Shown piece after piece: positions 25,592 to 35,145 of a stretch of DNA of 64,000 bases; within the stretch, counting starts at the first letter, position 1, and every line of letters begins with the position of its first letter. Position numbers and translations under genes: made by a program. The stretch comes from Dyadobacter sp. CECT 9275 (GTDB taxonomy: Bacteria; Bacteroidota; Bacteroidia; Cytophagales; Spirosomataceae), in assembly GCF_907164905.1 (NCBI RefSeq), contig NZ_CAJRAF010000002.1, positions 124,001 through 188,000 on the forward strand. Reading direction: 5' to 3'. The notes below the pieces were generated by a model that was given only the letters and a program-made list of their open reading frames with translations, ran no database searches and was not told where the DNA came from.

Positions 25592-26869
25592 ATGAAAAGA
25601 CTAACTGGTCCCGCACAGGTAATTCGCTTTTTCTTAATGGTGATTATCCATTTTACAGCTACCTATAAATCAAATGGACAGGCTCCGGCGGCTGAACCCA
25701 ACAGGCTTACGGTAATCAAAGCAAAAGCACTGATTGATGTAAGAAACGGGAAATTAATAGAGCGAGCCGTTATATATGTACTGAACGGGAAAATAGAAAA
25801 GGTTGGGACTAATCTTGAAATCCCGGCCGATGCCACAGTGATTAACCTTACTGACAAGTATGTAATGCCCGGGTTAATAGATGCTCATACACATTTATGT
25901 CATGAGTATCAGTATGAACTGGAAAAGGTACCTGGCGCCAATATAGTTGTGGAAACCGCGATTGTGGACAATGCTAACCGAGCTTTGATCGGTGTGAGGA
26001 ATGCCCGTGATATGATTAATTCCGGATATACCACTGTAAGGGACCTCGGCAATTCAGGGGTCAACGCCGATATCGCTATTCGCGATGCAATCAACAAGAA
26101 CTGGATTCCGGGACCCAGAATATTTGCTTCCACCCGTGCCTTATCACCCATTGGCGGTCAATTCGCCAGGATGCCAGACGATGTGCGACGAGCACTGGTA
26201 CCGAAGGAATATGTTGAAATCAGTGGAGTTGAAGAAGCCCGGCGAGCCGTAAAGCAAGCCATTTATGACGGTGCCGACTGCATTAAAATTATCGTCAATA
26301 ATGACAGAATGTCCTTAAATCAAGAAGAACTCAACGCCATCGTCGAAGAGGCAAAAAAAGCCCATCTTAAGGTTGCAGCCCATGCGACCAATGGTGACGG
26401 GCCTTCTCTAATGGCCATTAAGGCCGGAGTGCATTCGATCGAACATGGCTATACCTTATCAAGCGATGTACTGATGATGATGGCAGATCAAGGCGTATAT
26501 CTTGTTCCGACAGACCGAACGGGAGTAGAAAGGTACCAGCAAAGAATTAAACGGGCGTTGGCTGCAAATGTCAAGATTGCCTTTGGATCGGATATGTACT
26601 TTTTGGATGCAAAGCGAAATCGAGGTCAGGTGACGGTAAGCACATACCATTCCTATATTGCAGCAGGAATGAACAACGTCCAGATCTTACAATCGGCTAC
26701 CATGCATCCGGGCGTGCTGATCGCTGGCGACGGCAAAGTCGGGCTCCTCGAAAAAGGATATTTCGCCGACATTATCGCCGTGGAAAAAAATCCCTTGTTG
26801 AACATTGAAGCAATCGAAAACGTAGTGTTCGTTATGAAGGAGGGCAAGGTCATTAAAACGGCAGATTAA
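25592..26869 (+). CDS. Exported amidohydrolase-family metalloenzyme
   Basis: A 425-residue protein with a signal peptide (about 1-30, VIRFFLMVIIHFTATYKSNG). The metal-dependent hydrolase fold shows GLIDAHTHL (metal His-x-His, about 98-106), CIKIIVNND around the bridging lysine, VAAHATNGDG and IEHGYT (further metal His), and FGSDMYF with the catalytic Asp. It resembles imidazolonepropionase-like and Xaa-Pro dipeptidase-like amidohydrolases. Substrate cannot be named; a peptide or cyclic amide is typical. Probably periplasmic. Confidence 0.88.
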   Translation: MKRLTGPAQVIRFFLMVIIHFTATYKSNGQAPAAEPNRLTVIKAKALIDVRNGKLIERAVIYVLNGKIEKVGTNLEIPADATVINLTDKYVMPGLIDAHTHLCHEYQYELEKVPGANIVVETAIVDNANRALIGVRNARDMINSGYTTVRDLGNSGVNADIAIRDAINKNWIPGPRIFASTRALSPIGGQFARMPDDVRRALVPKEYVEISGVEEARRAVKQAIYDGADCIKIIVNNDRMSLNQEELNAIVEEAKKAHLKVAAHATNGDGPSLMAIKAGVHSIEHGYTLSSDVLMMMADQGVYLVPTDRTGVERYQQRIKRALAANVKIAFGSDMYFLDAKRNRGQVTVSTYHSYIAAGMNNVQILQSATMHPGVLIAGDGKVGLLEKGYFADIIAVEKNPLLNIEAIENVVFVMKEGKVIKTAD

Positions 26870-26930
26870 TTCAAAAAATATCCAGTATAATTTTCAATTA
26901 TTCCTCCTGGCCAATGGCTTATATTGCGAT

Positions 26931-27743
26931 ATGAACCACCAAGAATTTGATCCTCCTGAAAACCTGCGGGATACCATAAAATGTTTTTGGTATGACAAAA
27001 AAGAATTTGGCGAAGAACAATCGCTTTTCGAAGTGGTTCCTGATGGCTTCGCCGAAATTATTTTTCATTTCGGAAGCGGTTGCAGCGTTGTGCGTGAGGG
27101 AATTTTGCAGCCTCTGCCCTCACCCTTTATGATGGGGATACTCAACAAGCCCGCTCAGTTTTATACAAAAAATTCATTGGAACTCGTCGGCGTGAGATGT
27201 TACCCCTGGACCGTATTCGATTTGCTTGAACTGCCCGCGGATAAACAGGAGCTGCGGACCTTCACGCACCCCATCAGCAGGCTTCAGGGTACCCTGGCGG
27301 AATTGATCAGAGAGGGTAAGGTGGAAGAAACAGTGGCCCGCCTGGAGGCGTATTCGCTGGAATTGCGGTCGCAGATTTCTACCGACAGTATGTTGTTCAA
27401 AGCGGGCATGGCTATGCGACAGGCCAGCGGCACGCTGCCGGTCGCCCAAGTTGCTGCTGCAGCCCATACCACGGTGCGTACCCTCGAAAGGAGATTCCGG
27501 GAGTCTTCCGGGCACACTGTGAAAGACGTATCCAGCCTCTTACGCTTTGAGCAGGCCCGCAACTACTTATGGCTCCACCCGAATACCAACCTAGCCGGTC
27601 TGGCCCATGAGCTTGGCTATTCGGACCAATCTCATCTCAGCAGGGAATTCAAGCGTTATAGCGGTACTACACCGGCTGTATTTGCCAAAAATGCTGACAA
27701 ACTGGCTATGAACGATTTATTGGCAACATTTGTAAATTCATAA
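26931..27743 (+). CDS. AraC-family regulator with DUF6597-like sensor domain
   Basis: A 270-residue cytoplasmic regulator. Residues 1-125 (FEVVPDGFAEIIFHFGSGC, VGVRCYPWTVFDLL) match the N-terminal domain found with HTH_18 in many Bacteroidota regulators. Residues about 155-255 form the AraC DNA-binding domain (VAAAAHTTVRTLERRFRESS, LAGLAHELGYSDQSHLSREF). It lies between the amidohydrolase gene and a second, broken AraC gene. Target unknown. Confidence 0.87.
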   Translation: MNHQEFDPPENLRDTIKCFWYDKKEFGEEQSLFEVVPDGFAEIIFHFGSGCSVVREGILQPLPSPFMMGILNKPAQFYTKNSLELVGVRCYPWTVFDLLELPADKQELRTFTHPISRLQGTLAELIREGKVEETVARLEAYSLELRSQISTDSMLFKAGMAMRQASGTLPVAQVAAAAHTTVRTLERRFRESSGHTVKDVSSLLRFEQARNYLWLHPNTNLAGLAHELGYSDQSHLSREFKRYSGTTPAVFAKNADKLAMNDLLATFVNS

Positions 27744-27777
27744 ACAGGAAGGATACCGATTTCTGGCCCAACAGATC

Positions 27778-28635
27778 ATGCTAAAAAAAGCCAAGTCCAT
27801 TCCGGTCAATTACTTTGCCGACGCCTCTAATGCAGGCATTTCCATAGAAAAAATATTGGTTGAGGAGATGGTTACCTTTAAGGAAGCCAAACAGGCTCAT
27901 CGGCACGACTGTCATTCCTTCTTCCTGCTTGAAAATGGGACCGTTACTATTGAAATTGACTTTAGGCAGTTCCAAATTCAGTCTCCTTCCATCATCTATA
28001 TGCATCCCGACCAGGTACATCTTATACTGGCGTTTAAAAATGTAAAGGTATGTAGTCTGGCGATCAGCAATGAAAATCTGAACCCAGCGTATCTGCAGCT
28101 GCTTGAAAGTATCAGGCCTGTAACATTGCAAGCGTCTTTCAATATGGAATGATACAGCTTGCTTTTTTGGGCTGCGCATAATTTCAGGCAAAGGGAAGCT
28201 GCTTCGGAAAGGATCGAAAAATTTTCTGCGGTGAGCGGCAGCGGTATTACGGTGGCATTGGTGGTGTCACAATATTTGGAGCAATCAGCATCCTCGGGCA
28301 CCCTTGCGCGTTTTGAGTCAATCACCAAAGCGTTCAGGAAAATATTGGAACGTGATTTTATAACAGTAAAAAAACCGGCCGAGTACGCGCAAGCCCTCAA
28401 CATATCTACCGCATACCTGAACGAATGCGTTAAAAACACAACCGGCCATTCTGTTTCATATCATATCCAGGAACGTATCATTCTGGAAGCTAAACGCCTG
28501 CTTTATCATTCCAACCAATCGGTAAAGGAAATTGCCGCAGAACTGGGCTACGATGATTATCCTTATTTTTCCAGGCTGTTCAGTAAGGTTACCGGACATA
28601 CTGCATTGTCTTTCCGGAAAAAAAACCGCGATTAG
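27778..28635 (+). pseudogene. AraC-family regulator interrupted by an in-frame TGA
   Basis: Two halves lie in the same reading frame, separated only by a TGA at 28150-28152. The first half (124 residues) is a cupin-type sensor (HRHDCHSFFLLENGTVTIEI, IIYMHPDQVHLIL). The second carries the AraC DNA-binding domain (EYAQALNISTAYLNECVKNT, VKEIAAELGYDDYPYFSRLF). Joined, they make about 285 residues, the usual length. The second half alone has only a TTG at 28159 to start from. This is a recent nonsense mutation or a base-call error, not a decayed gene, because the rest is intact. It sits 75 bases before a monooxygenase gene it may have controlled. Confidence 0.85.
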
Positions 28636-28710
28636 TCCAATACCTACTTTCAATCGCCGTTTTCTTCACCTCTGCCGCGATGTTCCTTTGTACAAAAAAA
28701 AGGAAACAAA

Positions 28711-29838
28711 ATGGAATCATTAGAAAACACAAATACCGCGCGTCGGGTACTCATTTCAGGCGCAAGTATGGCCGGACTTTCCACAGCACACTGGATGAAC
28801 CGCCTGGGTTACAAGGTAACTGTCGTTGAAATTGCCAGCGCACCCCGAACTTCCGGCGGTGCGGTTGACATAAAAGGGCCTGCCGCCGACGCTGCTAAAC
28901 GTATGGAAATTGATGAGCAGTTGAAAGCGCAACGGCTAAGTGTTGAACGGATAGAGTTTAAAAATGCCAGGGATATTACGGAAGGATCGATATCCATGGA
29001 TACCGGAATTTCAGATGATGAAATCGAAATTGAAAGGGATCAGTTTGTACATATTTTATTAAATAGCCTGAAAAATGAAGTTGACTTTCTTTTCAATAAT
29101 AACATCACGGCACTGATTGAAACCGAAGATGAAATACAGGTTACTTTTAAGAATGGTCCCCAACAGTCATTTGACCTGGTGATAGGGTGCGACGGAATAC
29201 ATTCGGCCGTCAGAAAAATCTGGTTTGGTCCGGAAACCGAATACACTCATTTTCTGGGAGCTTATTTTTCTATTACGATTGTAAACAAATTACTGATCAA
29301 ACCCAAAACGATGCAGATGTTTGGCGTGCCGGATAAGGCCGTAATGCTGAACGCCTACAACAACAAGACTGATATCATTTTTTGTTTCAATTCAGAAGAG
29401 GAAATTCCGTATGATTACAGGGATGAAGATCAACAAAGACAAATTGTGATAGAACAATTTGCGGGACTAGGCTGGAAAACGGCTGAGCTTCTTGAAGAAG
29501 TACAGCATTCGGGCAATTTCTATTTTGATAAATTCTGTCAGATAAAAATGCCATCCTGGACCAGGGGCAGAGTAGCACTGGTGGGTGACGCGGCCTACTG
29601 TGCTTCCCCGGCAGCCGGAATGGGTGCATCACTGGGCATGGCCGGAGCTGCTGCGTTGGCCGATGCCCTGCAGAAATATGACGGTGATTTTGAATTAGCT
29701 TTCAGGGACTACAACAAAAACCTGCGCCCGTTTATCGAGGAAGTCCAGGCTACCGCAGCATTCAATGTAAAAGAGAATTTTATTCCCAGAACTGAAGAAG
29801 CGATCCGCAAAAGAAACCTGGAAACAAAAGCATTTTAA
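28711..29838 (+). CDS. FAD-dependent monooxygenase
   Basis: A 375-residue group A flavoprotein monooxygenase. It has VLISGASMAGLSTAHWMNRL as the N-terminal FAD dinucleotide fold (about 13-32), DLVIGCDGIHSAVRK in the middle (the DG motif) and GRVALVGDAAYCASPAAGMG (the GD motif, about 288-307). Members hydroxylate aromatic or polyketide-like compounds using NAD(P)H and O2; some inactivate antibiotics. There is no sign of truncation. It follows the broken AraC gene on the same strand. Confidence 0.88.
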   Translation: MESLENTNTARRVLISGASMAGLSTAHWMNRLGYKVTVVEIASAPRTSGGAVDIKGPAADAAKRMEIDEQLKAQRLSVERIEFKNARDITEGSISMDTGISDDEIEIERDQFVHILLNSLKNEVDFLFNNNITALIETEDEIQVTFKNGPQQSFDLVIGCDGIHSAVRKIWFGPETEYTHFLGAYFSITIVNKLLIKPKTMQMFGVPDKAVMLNAYNNKTDIIFCFNSEEEIPYDYRDEDQQRQIVIEQFAGLGWKTAELLEEVQHSGNFYFDKFCQIKMPSWTRGRVALVGDAAYCASPAAGMGASLGMAGAAALADALQKYDGDFELAFRDYNKNLRPFIEEVQATAAFNVKENFIPRTEEAIRKRNLETKAF

Positions 29839-29977
29839 CCATCACCCGGGCAACCAATCTGCCAGCTTCTGAAACAGTTTACCTTTTGTCCTTGTCAACT
29901 GGTCAGGTAAGAAAAGTAGTCACAGGCGGCCCTTATAGTTGGCGCAAATCCCCCCGTCATAATAGTTCGGTCCGTTT

Positions 29978-29985
29978 TAACTTTG
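29978..29985 (+). promoter_or_regulatory. Putative -7 box for the first VOC gene
   Basis: TAACTTTG matches TAnnTTTG 30 bases before the ATG at 30016. An upstream in-frame start (TTG at 29983) would lie inside the box, which supports the later start. No clear -33 element. Confidence 0.5.
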
Positions 29986-30015
29986 CTTCATCAATGGTTA
30001 AAACACCCAACAAAC

Positions 30016-30525
30016 ATGAGCGATATCAACCATATCATCGAAGGACTTGAATTTGCGCAAATTGGCTGGGTGGTGCCGGACATTCGCGCTGCCGTAAAAT
30101 TTCTTTCACATACCCTGGCTATCCAAGGGTTTCCCGAGCCGGTACAGGTCAGGGCGCAAGATCTGGGGATGTGCTATTACGGTGAGGTAGTAGCGGGCGA
30201 ATGGCTGACCACCCAGGCCTACAACGGCGGAACTTTCGTAGAACTTGTTCAGCCGCTATCAGGCCAGAGCATGTTTCATGATTATCTTTCCCGATACCCC
30301 TCAGGCGGAACGCAACACCTTGCGTTCCGCCTGCCTGTCAGCGACTTCCAGCGGGTTACCTCTACCCTGCTTAAACAGGGTTATACCCTCATCAGCGAAG
30401 TGGATCACCCCATCGCCAGAATGGCGTTCTTCGATACTTATCAAATACTGGGCGTTGCTACGGAGATCATGGGCATCACGCCGGAAGGATGGAAAGCTAT
30501 TGAACAGATGAAACAGCCCGGGTAA
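30016..30525 (+). CDS. VOC-superfamily (glyoxalase-like) protein
   Basis: A 169-residue protein with two beta-alpha-beta-beta-beta units typical of the vicinal oxygen chelate fold (IGWVVPDIRAAVKFLSHTL at about 15-33; GGTQHLAFRLPVSDFQRVTS at about 96-115; RMAFFDTYQILGVATEIMGI near the end). VOC members include glyoxalases, extradiol dioxygenases and resistance proteins that sequester drugs; the substrate cannot be called. The start at 30016 follows the promoter box. Confidence 0.8.
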   Translation: MSDINHIIEGLEFAQIGWVVPDIRAAVKFLSHTLAIQGFPEPVQVRAQDLGMCYYGEVVAGEWLTTQAYNGGTFVELVQPLSGQSMFHDYLSRYPSGGTQHLAFRLPVSDFQRVTSTLLKQGYTLISEVDHPIARMAFFDTYQILGVATEIMGITPEGWKAIEQMKQPG

Positions 30526-30612
30526 ACCTTTGTCGTTAATCACTTTTGATGGTAATTTCCTTCACATTATATCACCCAGATGCGGCTCACAAGCGCTTAA
30601 CAGAAAACTCAC

Positions 30613-31041
30613 ATGGAAGAAAACCAAAACAAAGCAGACAATCCGGGCTCCCGCAAGGATGTGGTACCCAAGGTGACAGGAATAGGAGGTATATTCTTTC
30701 TTTCAGACAATACGGAACAAACCAGAGACTGGTACGTCAAAAATTTAGGCTTTGATGTCAATGAATGGGGCTCGGTGAGTTTTGAATACAGGGATCTGCA
30801 CAAACCAGAGGAAATTATCCCGCTGCAATGGCTCCCTTTCAAAAGAGGAGATGCTTATTTCGCTCCGTCCCAAAAGGATTTTATGATTAATTACCGCGTT
30901 CAGAATATAGAAGGGCTGGTGAGCAAGCTCAAAGAAAACGGTGTAACCATAGTGGATGACATTGTAGCCTACGACTTTGGCAAGTTTGTTCACATAATGG
31001 ATGCCGAAGGCAACAAGATTGAACTTTGGGAACCTGTATAA
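30613..31041 (+). CDS. VOC-family protein (glyoxalase/bleomycin-resistance type)
   Basis: A 142-residue single VOC domain (VTGIGGIFFLSDNTEQTRDW, then WYVKNLGFDVNEWGSVSFEY, then FGKFVHIMDAEGNKIELWEP at the end). The terminal IELWEP supplies the conserved metal-binding Glu of many VOC proteins. It is the second VOC gene in a row on this strand and precedes the Tet(X)-like gene. A detoxification role is plausible; substrate unknown. Confidence 0.85.
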   Translation: MEENQNKADNPGSRKDVVPKVTGIGGIFFLSDNTEQTRDWYVKNLGFDVNEWGSVSFEYRDLHKPEEIIPLQWLPFKRGDAYFAPSQKDFMINYRVQNIEGLVSKLKENGVTIVDDIVAYDFGKFVHIMDAEGNKIELWEPV

Positions 31042-31138
31042 TCGGCTGGGCCGCAGGTACCCGATTTTTGTCGCGTTTATACAAGACTCATAAAGCTGTG
31101 TACTCCAATTTTGCATCGTACTTCAACCATGCAAAATC

Positions 31139-32263
31139 ATGTTACTACAGAATAAAAAAGTTGCTATCATCGGGGCAGGACCCGTCGGTTTGATGATGGC
31201 CAAATTGTTACAGCAGAAAGGTACAGACGTAACTGTTTACGAAAGAGACAAAAATCCGATGGCCCGCATTTCCGGCGGAACACTGGACCTGCACAAAGGG
31301 GCGGGCCTGGATGCCATGGAAAAAGCCGGGTTACTGGAGCAGTACTACGCTATGGCCATACCCATGGGAAGGACTGTTGCTGATGATCAGGGGAAGGTAC
31401 TGTTTTCAAAAAATGCCTCACCTATGGAACAGTATGATAATCCCGAAATCAACAGAACTGATCTGAGGCTGCTGTTGCTGGAAAGTCTGAAAGCGGGTAC
31501 AGTTGTTTGGGACCGAAAATTTACTGCGCTTGATGCGAATAACGGCCAATGGACCCTGCATTTTGAAAATGAGACGTCTGCAGCGGCCGACCTCGTGATC
31601 GGTGCGAACGGTGGAATGTCTGGCGCCAGGAAATATGTAACAGACGCAACAATAGAATATACAGGTACACTCATCGTACAAGGTGAGGTGCCTGAACCTG
31701 AAACCAGCTGTCCCGGCTTCTTTCAACTGTGTAACGATAACATACTCATGACCGCCAGTCAAAACCATTTGCTGGTGGCAAACCCTAAAAACGGGGACCT
31801 GCTCACCTACAACGTAATGTTTAACAAACCAGAAGAATGGGACATGGAAAACGGGTCAAAAGATAATGCCAGTATTGCGGGGTATCTTTCCGGTAAGTTA
31901 GCGTCGTGGGATGAACGCTACAGACAGTTATTCGGTGTAACGTCCTCTTTTATAGTTTGGCCTACCAGGAAAATATCATTGGATATACCCTGGAAACATC
32001 ACCGGCCGTTACCGATCACGCTCATTGGCGATGCGGCACATATTATGCCGCCATTTGCAGGCCAGGGCGTGAATACGGGGCTACTGGATGCTATGATACT
32101 GTCAGAAAACCTGACCGACGGAAGGCATGCCAGCCTGGAAGCGGCAATCCGGGACTATGAGCAAAAAATGATCGCTTATGCCTCAGAAGCTCAGGCTGAA
32201 ACCAGCAGTAACGAATGGGCCATGCTTCAGCCCGATTTTTCATTTCTAAAGTTTTACCAATAA
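31139..32263 (+). CDS. Tet(X)-like FAD-dependent monooxygenase
   Basis: A 374-residue flavoprotein monooxygenase that aligns almost without gaps to my recollection of Tet(X), the tetracycline-inactivating enzyme. It has VAIIGAGPVGLMMAKLLQQK (8-27), ARISGGTLDLHKG (42-54), INRTDLRLLLLESL, CPGFFQLCNDN (191-201) and PITLIGDAAHIMPPFAGQGV (292-311). Of the Tet(X) substrate contacts I recall, Gln192 (here Gln181) and Met375 (here Met362) are kept, but Arg213 and His234 are replaced by Ile202 and Thr223. The fold and chemistry (NADPH/O2 hydroxylation) are therefore likely the same, while tetracycline activity is uncertain. Chromosomal, with no mobile element beside it. Confidence 0.88.
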   Translation: MLLQNKKVAIIGAGPVGLMMAKLLQQKGTDVTVYERDKNPMARISGGTLDLHKGAGLDAMEKAGLLEQYYAMAIPMGRTVADDQGKVLFSKNASPMEQYDNPEINRTDLRLLLLESLKAGTVVWDRKFTALDANNGQWTLHFENETSAAADLVIGANGGMSGARKYVTDATIEYTGTLIVQGEVPEPETSCPGFFQLCNDNILMTASQNHLLVANPKNGDLLTYNVMFNKPEEWDMENGSKDNASIAGYLSGKLASWDERYRQLFGVTSSFIVWPTRKISLDIPWKHHRPLPITLIGDAAHIMPPFAGQGVNTGLLDAMILSENLTDGRHASLEAAIRDYEQKMIAYASEAQAETSSNEWAMLQPDFSFLKFYQ

Positions 32264-32359
32264 TAAATACCATCCTCTGCCGCCTCTTTGCCGAATTAAA
32301 TTGCCTTAGTTTTAGTTTACCCTGAAGAGCACGAGGCTCAGAGGAACCACCACCATGAG

Positions 32360-34135
32360 ATGAAATTATTATTACACTACCTCAGCCGCTATAAGGGGCT
32401 GATTTTTCTTGCGCTGCTCCTGGCAGCAGTCAACCAGGTATTTTCACTGCTTAACCCCTACATTCTGGGTAATTACCTGATCGATCCTTATGCTAACAAG
32501 GCGGATTATTTCAGGACCAACGGACTCGATGATGCATTTTTCAAAGGTGTACTGATCGGCCTGCTCTTAATCATCGGAACAGCCATGGTATCCCGTATTG
32601 CGAAGGCATTTCAGGACTATGTCGTAAACGTCGTTATCCAGCGTTTTGGAGCCAACTTGTATACAGATGGCCTCAGGCATGCCTTACGCTTGCCGTTCCA
32701 GGACTTCGAGGATCAGAGAAGCGGTGAAACGCTTTCGGTACTCCAGAAAGTCAGGGCCGATTGCGAAAAATTCATTACTAACTTTGTGAATGTACTCTTT
32801 GCTACACTGGTTGGTATTGTGTTTGTGGTCATCGTTGCATTTAAGCTCAGCCCGATGCTCCCCGTTATTTATCTTGTTGGATCAGTGGTACTGTCGCTAT
32901 TGATGAGTGTACTGAGCCGGAAGATAAAGACCATACAAAAAAGCATTGTCAGTGAAACCACCGCTTTGGCCGGCTCTACTACCGAATCACTCCGGAACAT
33001 CGAACTTGTTAAAAGCCTGGGGCTTACCCAGCAGGAAATTCAGCGTCTGAATACCACTACTTTTAAAATTCTTAAACTGGAACTTAAAAAAGTAAAGAGC
33101 ATCCGTTCCATTAGTTTTATTCAGGGTACATTTGTTAATTTCCTTCAGCAATGTATCATGTTCGCTTTATTGTTTTTTGTCTTTCGGGAAAAGATAACCG
33201 TCGGACAAATGATGATGATGCAGTTTTATTCATTCTTTATTTTCGGACCTCTCCAGGAACTTGGAAACGTGATCCTTTCCTATCGCGAAGCAGAAGCATC
33301 CCTGATCAACCTGCAGACATTGCTCAACCGTCCTGTTGAACTTAAACCGGCGGATCCTGTTTCCATTGGCCGGGTGGAATCTCTCCGCTTCGAGAACGTA
33401 CGCTTCCAGCATCAGTCGGCCACAAGGCCCGCACTGGAGCAGATATCCTTCGAAGTAAAACGTGGTGAAACCATCGCATTTGTGGGGCCTTCGGGCTCTG
33501 GTAAAACGACCCTCGTGAAGTTGCTTGTCGGGCTTTATCAGCCTAACTCCGGTGAAATATTCTACAACAATCATAGTGGAAAAAGTATTGATTTTGACGA
33601 GATCAGGCACAAAATAGGTTTTGTCACACAGGATACCCAGTTATTTTCAGGTACTATCAAGGAGAATCTTCTTTTTGTAAACCCTTCCGCTACGGATGAA
33701 ATGATCACCAGCGTTTTACAAAAAGCTGCATCCTACAACTTACTGGCCAGAGCCGACAACGGAATAGATACTGTGATAGGAGAAGGCGGACTCAAGCTTT
33801 CAGGCGGCGAGCGCCAGCGTCTGTCCATTGCGCGCGCGCTGCTTCGGAACCCGAATCTGATGATTTTTGACGAAGCAACCTCCGCACTTGATTCACTGAC
33901 CGAGGAAGAAATTTCCAATACCATCAGGAGTATCACAGAGCAGCGGCAGCACATCACTGTGATGATCGCCCATAGGTTGTCAACCATTATGCATGCCGAC
34001 AGAATATATGTTCTGGAAAAAGGCAATATAATCGAAATGGGCAGCCATCGGGATCTTCTGGAAGAAAAAGGATTATACTATGCCATGTGGCGCCAGCAGA
34101 TTGGCGAAAGGAAAACAGAGAAGGTAATGTCCTGA
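32360..34135 (+). CDS. ABC exporter, fused membrane and ATPase domains
   Basis: A 591-residue half-transporter. An N-terminal six-helix exporter domain (about 1-310) is followed by an ATPase with Walker A GPSGSGKTT (about 375), signature LSGGERQR, Walker B LMIFDEATSALD and H-loop IAHRLST. It would work as a homodimer exporting a lipid, peptide or drug. It closes the accessory block, next to the Tet(X)-like gene, so an efflux role in the same detoxification theme is possible but unproven. A bidirectional terminator follows. Confidence 0.92.
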   Translation: MKLLLHYLSRYKGLIFLALLLAAVNQVFSLLNPYILGNYLIDPYANKADYFRTNGLDDAFFKGVLIGLLLIIGTAMVSRIAKAFQDYVVNVVIQRFGANLYTDGLRHALRLPFQDFEDQRSGETLSVLQKVRADCEKFITNFVNVLFATLVGIVFVVIVAFKLSPMLPVIYLVGSVVLSLLMSVLSRKIKTIQKSIVSETTALAGSTTESLRNIELVKSLGLTQQEIQRLNTTTFKILKLELKKVKSIRSISFIQGTFVNFLQQCIMFALLFFVFREKITVGQMMMMQFYSFFIFGPLQELGNVILSYREAEASLINLQTLLNRPVELKPADPVSIGRVESLRFENVRFQHQSATRPALEQISFEVKRGETIAFVGPSGSGKTTLVKLLVGLYQPNSGEIFYNNHSGKSIDFDEIRHKIGFVTQDTQLFSGTIKENLLFVNPSATDEMITSVLQKAASYNLLARADNGIDTVIGEGGLKLSGGERQRLSIARALLRNPNLMIFDEATSALDSLTEEEISNTIRSITEQRQHITVMIAHRLSTIMHADRIYVLEKGNIIEMGSHRDLLEEKGLYYAMWRQQIGERKTEKVMS

Positions 34136-34154
34136 CTACCGGCCTGACTTAGAG

Positions 34155-34196
34155 ATAAAAGAGGATTTTGACCATTGGCAGAATCCTCTTTTATTT
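34155..34196. terminator. Bidirectional terminator between the ABC and glycosylase genes
   Basis: Perfect 13-bp arms (ATAAAAGAGGATT at 34155-34167 and AATCCTCTTTTAT at 34182-34194) flank a 14-base loop. T-rich sequence follows on one strand and A-rich sequence precedes on the other. It overlaps the stop of the minus-strand glycosylase gene. Confidence 0.8.
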
Positions 34197-35099
34197 TGGG
34201 GCTAAACTGCGCCACAGATAAAAAACCAGGTAACTCTCCCACCCCTTAAAACGGCTTAACAAAACATTGATTTTAGTACTTTCTTTCCTGTCAGCAATGA
34301 AATTATGGTGTTGCAAGGCTTTCAACAGCCCCACGTCCCCATGTGGTATCCCTGCCGAATCCCGCAAAGACTTCATGAGAGCATAATTCGCTGTCCATAC
34401 GCCGATACCCTTAAAAGAAGTCAGTTTCTTTTGACGTGCTTCAAAATCAGGCTCATTAACAATCATTTCTCTGCTTAGCATACCTGTTTTAAAAACATTG
34501 GCCATTCCAATAATGTATTCAGCCTTTTTAAGTGAAAACTGCATGACACGCAATTCTGCCAGATCTGCCCCTGCCAAAACCTCCGGATCCGGAAAGATAA
34601 AATGGACTTCCCCCGCATATTCAATCTTACGGCCGTACCTTTCCACCAGCCTTCTTTTAAGTTTATAAGCAAATGTGAGGTTGATCTGCTGGCCTATAAT
34701 ACTCCAGCATAATACTTCAAAAAGATCCTCGATGCCCATCAATCTGAGTCCCTTATAATCCGTAGCCATATATGCCAGCTTCGGATCAGTTTCCAGCAAC
34801 TGATAAAAGGGAGTAATATCGCGTTCCAGATCAAACCAGAAAGTGACATAATCGACAAGCTGGTTTTTTAAAGCGGTATCCGGCGCTCCGGAAAGCACCT
34901 CAATCCTCAGAAAGGCACCCTCCTCCCGGACCTTGAAAAGCAGGTCGTTACTTCCGAAAGCAACAGCCTTGGTAACGGTTGCATCCCGGATGGTATGGAG
35001 GCAGTCGTCATAGTTCCGGTTAAGAAACCATATACATTCCTGAAAACTGAATAGCGCAGGCCTGGGTATGAGCATAAGGTGATTCTCTTGCATAGCCAA
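34191..35099 (-). CDS. DNA-3-methyladenine glycosylase II-like (AlkA family)
   Basis: A 302-residue base-excision repair enzyme. The C-terminal helix-hairpin-helix-GPD region shows TSFKGIGVWTANYALMKSLR and then GIPHGDVGLLKALQ, where the Asp is the expected catalytic residue. The N-terminal about 110 residues form the AlkA-like beta domain. It removes alkylated purines from DNA. Start alternatives two codons apart (MAM and MQENH) cannot be separated. It precedes holA's 3' end on the same strand with a 46-base gap. Confidence 0.87.
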   Translation of the reverse strand: MAMQENHLMLIPRPALFSFQECIWFLNRNYDDCLHTIRDATVTKAVAFGSNDLLFKVREEGAFLRIEVLSGAPDTALKNQLVDYVTFWFDLERDITPFYQLLETDPKLAYMATDYKGLRLMGIEDLFEVLCWSIIGQQINLTFAYKLKRRLVERYGRKIEYAGEVHFIFPDPEVLAGADLAELRVMQFSLKKAEYIIGMANVFKTGMLSREMIVNEPDFEARQKKLTSFKGIGVWTANYALMKSLRDSAGIPHGDVGLLKALQHHNFIADRKESTKINVLLSRFKGWESYLVFYLWRSLAPK

Positions 35100-35145
35100 A
35101 ACAAGGGATACTTAGAATTAGTGAAAACCCGTTTCCTGCTTTCTT

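Noticed and set aside
24144..34135. Genomic island integrated at the tRNA
   Set aside because: No integrase is present and I find no repeated copy of the tRNA 3' end at the far side of the block.
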